Origin: Panulirus ornatus
Taxonomy: Eukaryota > Arthropoda > Malacostraca > Decapoda > Palinuridae
Reading direction: 5' to 3'
Assembly: GCF_036320965.1 (NCBI RefSeq)
Contig: NC_092228.1
Span: forward strand, 20,052,503-20,116,502
DNA length: 64,000 nt
Part shown: one piece after another, positions 58,574 through 64,000 of the stretch
Numbering within the stretch: position 1 is the stretch's first letter
How the letters are laid out: every line of letters begins with the position of its first letter
Notes under the pieces: generated by a model
What the model saw: only the letters and a program-made list of their open reading frames with translations
Told to the model about the DNA's origin: nothing
The model's database searches: none
Made by a program: the position numbers and the translations under genes

Positions 58574-58729
58574 TTTTCTTTTCTTTTAAACTATTCGCCA
58601 TTTCCCGCGTTAGCGAGGTAGCGTTAAGAACAGAGGACTGTGCCTTTTTTGGAATATCCTCACCTGGCCCCCTCTGTTCCTTCTTTTGGAAAAAAACAAA
58701 CGAGAGGGGAGGATTTCCAGCCTCCCGCT

Positions 58730-58733
<4 letters not shown>
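58574..58733 (-). mobile_element. Short element S, truncated
   Basis: Minus strand: AACTATTCGCCATTTCCCGC, GTTAGCGAGGTAGCGTTAAG and GAGAGGGGAGGATTTCCAGC, ending at CCTCCCGCTCC against (TA)n. The CCCTGGGGATA end is missing. Confidence 0.85.

Positions 58734-58797
<64 letters not shown>
58734..58797. repeat. (TA)n microsatellite
   Basis: TA run on the left side of the twin-primed LINE-A insertion. Confidence 0.95.
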
Positions 58798-58801
<4 letters not shown>

Positions 58802-61455
58802 CCTTCCAGAACATCTTTTTATTCTCCCTAAAATTTAATGATACTCTCTCACCCCAACTCTCATTTGCCCTCTTTTTCACCTCTTGTACCTTTCTCTTGA
58901 CCTCCTGTCTCTTTCTTTTATACATCTCCCACTCAATTGCATTTTTTCCTTGCAAAAATCGTCCAAATGCCTCTCTCTTCTCTTTCACTAATAATCTTAC
59001 TTCTTCATCCCACCACTCACTACCCTTTCTAATCAACCCACCTCCCACTCTTCTTATGCCACAAGCATCTTTTGTGCAATCCATCACTGATTCCCTAAAT
59101 ACATCCCATTCCTCCCCCACTCCCCTTACTTCCATTGTTCTCACCTTCTTCCATTCTGTACTCAGTCTCTCCTGGTACTTCCTCACTCAAGTCTCCTTCC
59201 CAAGCTCACTTACTCTCACCACCCTCTTCACCCCAACATTCACTCTTCTTTTCTGAAAACCCATACAAATCTTCACCTTATCTTCCACAAGATAATGATC
59301 AGACATCCCTCCAGATGTGTAAGACAAGGGAGCAAATAGGAACTTCAGTGAAGGGCGCAAATGGGGAGGTGATAATAAGTAGTGGTGATGTGAGAAGGAG
59401 ATGGAGTGAGTATTTTGAAGGTTTGTTGAATGTGTTTGATGATAGAGTGGCAGATATAGGGTGTTTTGGTCGAGGTGTTGTGCAAAGTGAGAGGGTTAGT
59501 GAAAATGATTCGGTAAACAGAGAAGATGAAAGCCAGCAAGGCAGCAGGTTTGGATGGTATTGAAGTGGAATTTATTAAAAAAGGGGGTGACTGTATTATT
59601 GACTGGTTGGTAAGGTTATTTAATGTATGTATGACTCATGGTGAGGTGCCTGAGGATTGGCAGAATGCGTGCATAGTGCCATTGTACAAAGGCAAAGGGG
59701 ATAAGAGTGAGTGCTCAAATTACAGAGGCATAAGTTTGTTGAGTATTCCTGGTAAATTATGTGGGAGGGTATTGATTGAGAGGGTGAAGGCATGTACAGA
59801 GCATCAGATTGGGGAAGAGCAGTGTGGTTTCAGAAGTGGTAGAGGATGTGTGGATCAGGTGTTTGCTTTGAAGACTGTATGTGAGAAATACTTAGAAAAG
59901 CAAATGGATTTGTATGTAGCATTTATGGATCTGGAGAAGGCATATGATAGAGTTGAGATGCTCTGTGGAAGGAATTAAGAATATATGGTGTGGGAGGCAA
60001 GTTGTTAGAAGCAGTGAAAAGTTTTTATCGAGGATGTAAGGCATGTGTACGTGTAGGAAGAGAGGAAAGTGATTGGTTCTCAGTGAATGTAGGTTTGCGG
60101 CAGGGGTGTGTGATGTCTCCATGGTTGTTTAATTTGTTTATGGATGGGGTTGTTAGGGAGGTGAATGCAAGAGTTTTGGAAAGAGGGGCAAGTATGAAGT
60201 CTGTTGTGGATGAGAGAACTTGGGAAGTGAGTCAGTTGTTTTTCGCTGATGATCAGCGCTGGTGGCTGATTCATGTGAGAAACTGCAGAAGCTGGTGACT
60301 GAGTTTGGTAAAGTGTGTGAAAGAAGAAAGTTAAGAGTAAATGTGAATAAGAGCAAGGTTATTAGGTACAGTAGGGTTGAGGGTCAATTCAATTGGGAGG
60401 TGAGTTTGAATGGAGAATAACTGGAGGAAGTGAAGTGTTTTAGATATCTGGGAGTGGATCTGGCAGCGGATGGAACCATGGAAGCGGAAGTGGATCATAG
60501 GGTGGGGGAGGGGGCGAAAATTCTGGGAGCCTTGAAGAATGTGTGGAAGTCGAGAACATTATCTCGGAAAGCAAAAATGGGTATGTTTGAAGGAATAGTG
60601 GTTCCAACAATGTTGTATGGTTGCGAGGCGTGGACTATGGATAGAGTTGTGCGCAGGAGGATGGATGTGCTGGAAATGAGATGTTTGAGGACAGTGTGTG
60701 GTGTGAGGTTGTTTGATCGAGCAAGTAACGTAAGGGTAAGAGAGATGTGTGGAAATAAAAAGAGCGTGGTTGAGAGAGCAGAAGAGGGTGTTTTGAAATG
60801 GTTTGGTCACATGGAGAGAATGAGTGAGGAAAGATTGACCAAGAGGACATATGTGTTGGAGGTGGAGGGAACGAGGAGAAGAGGGAGACCAAATTGGAGG
60901 TGGAAAGATGGAGTGAAAAAGATTTTGTGTGATCGGGGCCTGAACATGCAGGAGGGCAAGGAATAGAGTGAATTGGAGCGATGTGGTATACCGGGGTTGA
61001 CGTGCTGTCAGTGGATTGAATCAAGGCATGTGAAGCGTCTGGGGTAAACCATGGAAAGTTGTGTGGGGCCTGGATGTGGAAAGGGAGCTGTGGTTTCGGG
61101 CATTATTGCATGACAGCTCTAGACTGAGTGTGAACGAATGGGGCCTTTGTTATCTTTTCCTAGCGCTACCTCGCACACATGAGTGGGGAGGGGGATGGTA
61201 TTCCATGTGTGGCGAGGTGGCGATGGGAATGAATAAAGGCAGACAGTGGGAATTGTGTGCATGGGTATATATGTATGTGTCTGTGTGTGTATATATATGT
61301 GTACATTGAAATGTATAGGTATGTATATTTGCGTGTGTGGACGTGTGTGTATATACATGTGTATGGGGTGGGTTGGGCCATTTCTTTCTTCTGTTTCCTT
61401 GCGCTACCTCACAAATGCGGGAGACAGCGACAAAGCAAAATAAATAAGTATATAG
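58798..61455 (+). mobile_element. LINE-A copy 17 with an inverted 5' segment (twin-priming form)
   Basis: 58,798-59,316 is minus strand and covers the endonuclease end (SDHYLVEDKVKICMGFQKRR) to KKMFWKEV of the linker. 59,317-61,455 is plus strand and resumes at CKTREQIGTSVKG, which in the family follows KEVNKV. Order and orientation (5' part inverted, then the next segment in sense, both within one (TA)n site) are those expected of twin priming during target-primed reverse transcription. A long 3' UTR (60,989-61,445) ends in AGCGACAAAGCAAAATAAAT. Confidence 0.88.
59317..60988 (+). pseudogene. LINE-A linker and reverse transcriptase, copy 17
   Basis: GLLNVFDDRVADIGCFGRGV, then a deletion near 59,520 (the VVKALR segment), [54 protein letters not shown] and FMDLEKAYDRV, with a 6-base loss and frameshift near 59,955. 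[20 protein letters not shown] is intact. At motif C one A is lost (GATGATCAGCG for GATGATACAGCG), which breaks the frame right at FADD. TAA replaces AAA at 60,418. The C-terminus is open to MQEGKE at 60,963, where about 9 bases are missing. Confidence 0.88.

Positions 61456-61458
<3 letters not shown>

Positions 61459-61492
<34 letters not shown>
61459..61492. repeat. (TA)n microsatellite
   Basis: TA run between copy 17 and a pair of S elements. Confidence 0.9.
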
Positions 61493-61494
<2 letters not shown>

Positions 61495-61498
<4 letters not shown>

Positions 61499-61727
61499 TT
61501 TAAACTATTCGCCATTTCCCGCGTTAACGAGGTAGCGTTAAGAACAGAGGACTGAGCCTTTTTTGGAATATCCTCACCTGGCCCCCTCTGTTCCTTCTTT
61601 TGGAAAATTAAAAAAAAATACGAGAGGGGAGGATTTCCAGCCCCCCGCTCCCTCCCCTTTTAGTTGCCTTCTACGACACGCAGGGAATACGTGGGAAGTA
61701 TTCTTAATCCCCTATCCCCAGGGATAG
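61495..61727 (-). mobile_element. Short element S, full length
   Basis: Minus strand: AACTATTCGCCATTTCCCGC, GAGGTAGCGTTAAGAACAG, CACCTGGCCCCCTCTGTTCC, GAGGGGAGGATTTCCAGCCC and CTTCTACGACACGCAGGGAA, ending CTATCCCCAGGGATA. About 230 bases. No coding capacity. Confidence 0.9.
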
Positions 61728-61739
61728 ATATATTTTTTT

Positions 61740-61976
61740 TTTTATACTAATCGCCATTTCCCGCATTAGCGAGGTAGTGTTACGAACAGAGGATGAGGAC
61801 TGGGCCTTTGAGGGAATATCCTCACCTGGCCCCTTTCTCTGTTTCTTCTTTTGGAGAAAAAAAAAAAAAAAAATGAGGGGAGGATTTCCAGCCTCCGCTC
61901 CCTTCCCTTTTAGTCGCCTTCTACGACACGCAGGGAATACGTGGGAAGTATTCTTTCTCCCCTATCCCCAGGGATA
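61740..61976 (-). mobile_element. Short element S, full length, second of a direct pair
   Basis: Same orientation and content as the copy at 61,495, 12 bases of T-rich sequence away. It differs by ACTAATCGCC, GCATTAGCGAGGTAGTG and an A-rich tract of about 16, so it is an independent insertion and not a fresh duplicate. Confidence 0.9.
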
Positions 61977-62116
<140 letters not shown>

Positions 62117-63015
62117 TTTTTTTTTTTTTTTTTTGCTTTGTCGCTGTCTCCCGCGTTTGCGAGGTAGCGCAAGGAAACAGACGAAAGAAATGGCCCAACC
62201 CACCCCCATACACATGCCTTGATTCAATCCACCGACAGCACGTCAACCCCGGTATACCACATCGCTCCAATTCACTCTATTCTTTGCCCTCCTTTCACCC
62301 TCCTGCATGTTCAGGCCCCGATCACACAAAATCTTTTTCACTCCATCTTTCCACCTCCAACTTGGTCTCCCTCTTCTCCTCGTTCCCTCCACCTCCGACA
62401 CATACATCCTCTTGGTCAATCTTTCCTCACTCACTCCCTCCACGTGACCAAACCACTTCAAAACACCCTCCTCTGCTCTCTCAACCACGCTCTTTTTATT
62501 TCCACACATCTCTCTTACCCTTACGTTACCCACTCGATCAAACCACCTCACACCGCACATTGTCCTCAAACATCTCATTTCCAGCACATCCATCCTCCTG
62601 CGCACAACTCTATCCACAGTCCACGCCTCGCAACCACACAACACTGTTGGAACCACTATTCCTTCAAACACACCCATTTTTGCTTTCCGAGATAATGTTC
62701 TCGACTTCCACACATTCTTCAAGGCTCCCAGAATCTTGCCCCCCCCCCACCCCCACCCCATGATCCACTTCCGCTTCCATGGTTCCATCCGCTGCCAGAT
62801 CCACTCCCAGACATCCAAAACACCCCACCTCCTCCAGTCCCTCTCCATTCAAACTCACCTCCCAACTGAATTGACCCTCAACCCCACTGCACCCAACAAC
62901 CTTGCTCCCATTCACACCCACTCTCAACCCTCTTCCCTCACACACCTCACCAAACTCAGTCACCAGCTTCTGCAGCTTCTCACATGAATCAGCCACCAGC
63001 GCTGCATCATCAGCG

Positions 63016-63019
<4 letters not shown>
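62117..63019 (-). mobile_element. LINE-A copy 18, short 3' UTR, A-to-G hypermutated
   Basis: Minus strand. The 3' terminus is TTTGCTTTGTCGCTGTCTCC, the 3' UTR is the short form (CACATGCCTTGATTCAATCC), and coding runs from 62,243 to the motif C region, breaking off at GCGAACAA|TATATA. It belongs with copies 12 and 15 by its 3' UTR and diagnostic bases. Compared with them it carries an excess of T-to-C changes on the + strand (A-to-G in its own sense), densest at 62,760-63,000. Confidence 0.9.
62243..63019 (-). pseudogene. LINE-A reverse transcriptase, hypermutated
   Basis: The sense reading keeps LFADDAALVADSCEKLQKL, but then has CEGRGLRVGVNGSKVVGCSG where relatives read CERRKLRVNVNKSKVIRYSR: R/K/N to G, I to V and Y to C, each explained by A-to-G. 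A one-base-class shift near 62,745 (GGGGGGGCAAG for GGGGGCGAAA) moves the frame. The C-terminal part is open to VVYRG and carries further changes of the same kind (HMERMSEE to HVEGVSEE, MLYGC to VLCGC). Confidence 0.88.

Positions 63020-63083
<64 letters not shown>
63020..63083. repeat. (TA)n microsatellite
   Basis: TA run between the truncated end of copy 18 and a plus-strand S element. Confidence 0.95.
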
Positions 63084-63085
<2 letters not shown>

Positions 63086-63316
63086 CTGGGGATGGAGGAG
63101 AAAGAATACTTCCCACGTATTCCCTGCGTGTCGTAGAAGGCGACTAAAAGGGGAGGGAGCTTGGGGCTGGAAATCCTCCCCACTCTTTTTTTTTTTCTAA
63201 TTTTCCAAAAGAAGGAACAGAGAAGGGGGCCAGGTGAGGATATTCCCTCAAAGGCCCAGTCCTCTGTTCTTAACGCTACCTCGCTAACGCGGGAAATGGC
63301 AAATAGTTTGAAAGAA
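63084..63316 (+). mobile_element. Short element S, nearly full length
   Basis: Plus strand: CCTGGGGATGGAGGAGAAAG, TCGTAGAAGGCGACTAAAAG, AAAAGAAGGAACAGAGAAGG, GGCCCAGTCCTCTGTTCTTA and GCGGGAAATGGCAAATAG plus TTTGAAAG. It is followed without (TA)n by a LINE-A 3' UTR fragment. Confidence 0.88.
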
Positions 63317-63327
63317 GAAAAAGATAG

Positions 63328-63470
63328 ATGTATACGTTGAGATGTATATGTATGTATATGTGCATGTGTGGACGTTTATGTATATACATTTGTATGTGGG
63401 TAGGTTGGGTCATTCTTCTGTTTCCTTTCGCTACCTCGCGAACGCGGGAGACAGCGACAAAGTATAATAA
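63328..63470 (+). mobile_element. LINE-A 3' UTR fragment
   Basis: Plus strand from TGTATACGTTGAGATGTATA through GGGTAGGTTGGGTCATTCTT to CTACCTCGCGAACGCGGGAG and ACAGCGACAAAGTATAATAA. Confidence 0.85.
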
Positions 63471-63641
63471 AAATGGATGATGATATCCTTATTGTCTCTA
63501 GCAAGTGCAATTAGCATGTAGAAAAAATTCTGCTGTGTCAGTTATCCATTTGACAGGAGAAAATATAGCCCTGTCCCTCCAAAATATGTTGTCACTGATT
63601 TCCATAACTTAATGTGTATTCATTTGTGCTCATTTGTAGGT

Positions 63642-63979
<338 letters not shown>

Positions 63980-64000
63980 CCCCCCCCCCCCCCCCCCCTC
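63980..64000. repeat. Poly-C run at the window edge
   Basis: Nineteen C residues after the TC tract. Homopolymers of this length at a repeat edge are prone to assembly error. Confidence 0.7.

Overview
The window reads as intergenic and intronic DNA of a large, repeat-rich arthropod genome, most likely a decapod crustacean. This assignment is an inference. It rests on a lola/tramtrack-type BTB exon pair, very long (TA)n and (TC)n microsatellites, several minisatellite arrays, and LINE and Penelope-like families that I associate with decapods. No bacterial or plasmid features are present. Nearly every long open reading frame is either a retrotransposon remnant or an artefact of a tandem repeat whose period is a multiple of three.

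Layout. 1-7,000: degenerate 21-22 bp repeats, a candidate TATA promoter near 1,394, a 26-bp satellite in two sequence variants (2,397-4,545, with a short relapse at 4,932-5,165 between two (TC)n tracts), and an ATA/ATT palindromic microsatellite. 7,000-11,900: a Penelope-like fragment with a hammerhead-ribozyme-like core, then two LINE copies in inverted orientation separated and bounded by (TA)n. 12,110-17,085: three further satellites (a 34-bp unit made of two 17-mers, a 21-bp unit with a duplicated 356-bp block, and a degenerate 33-bp unit), plus a LINE tail. 17,100-25,140: mostly single-copy DNA with a GC-rich, YY1-containing candidate promoter/first exon at about 20,050-20,420. 25,145-33,345: a 27-bp minisatellite split by a LINE cluster that includes the only copy reaching the 5' end (27,122-30,698). 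33,375-50,106: a dense LINE mosaic with a Penelope-like inverted repeat (44,829-45,133) and a TA-flanked DNA element (42,192-43,025) nested in a LINE. 51,195-52,480: an old CR1-like LINE fossil. 53,811-54,468: two coding exons of a BTB-domain gene on the + strand, the only convincing host gene. 54,815-64,000: more LINE copies, their short internally deleted derivative, and a terminal (TC)n tract.

The dominant LINE (called LINE-A here) encodes one AP-endonuclease/reverse-transcriptase polyprotein and has a 3' UTR that ends next to (TA)n. Every copy seen is 5'-truncated, frameshifted or otherwise broken. The strongest unusual signals are these: a LINE-A copy at 62,240-63,019 whose differences are almost all A-to-G on its sense strand; ribozyme-bearing Penelope-like termini; a short element that joins the 5' and 3' ends of LINE-A; consistent placement of copy ends in (TA)n; and a tandem duplication of the splice donor of the second BTB coding exon.
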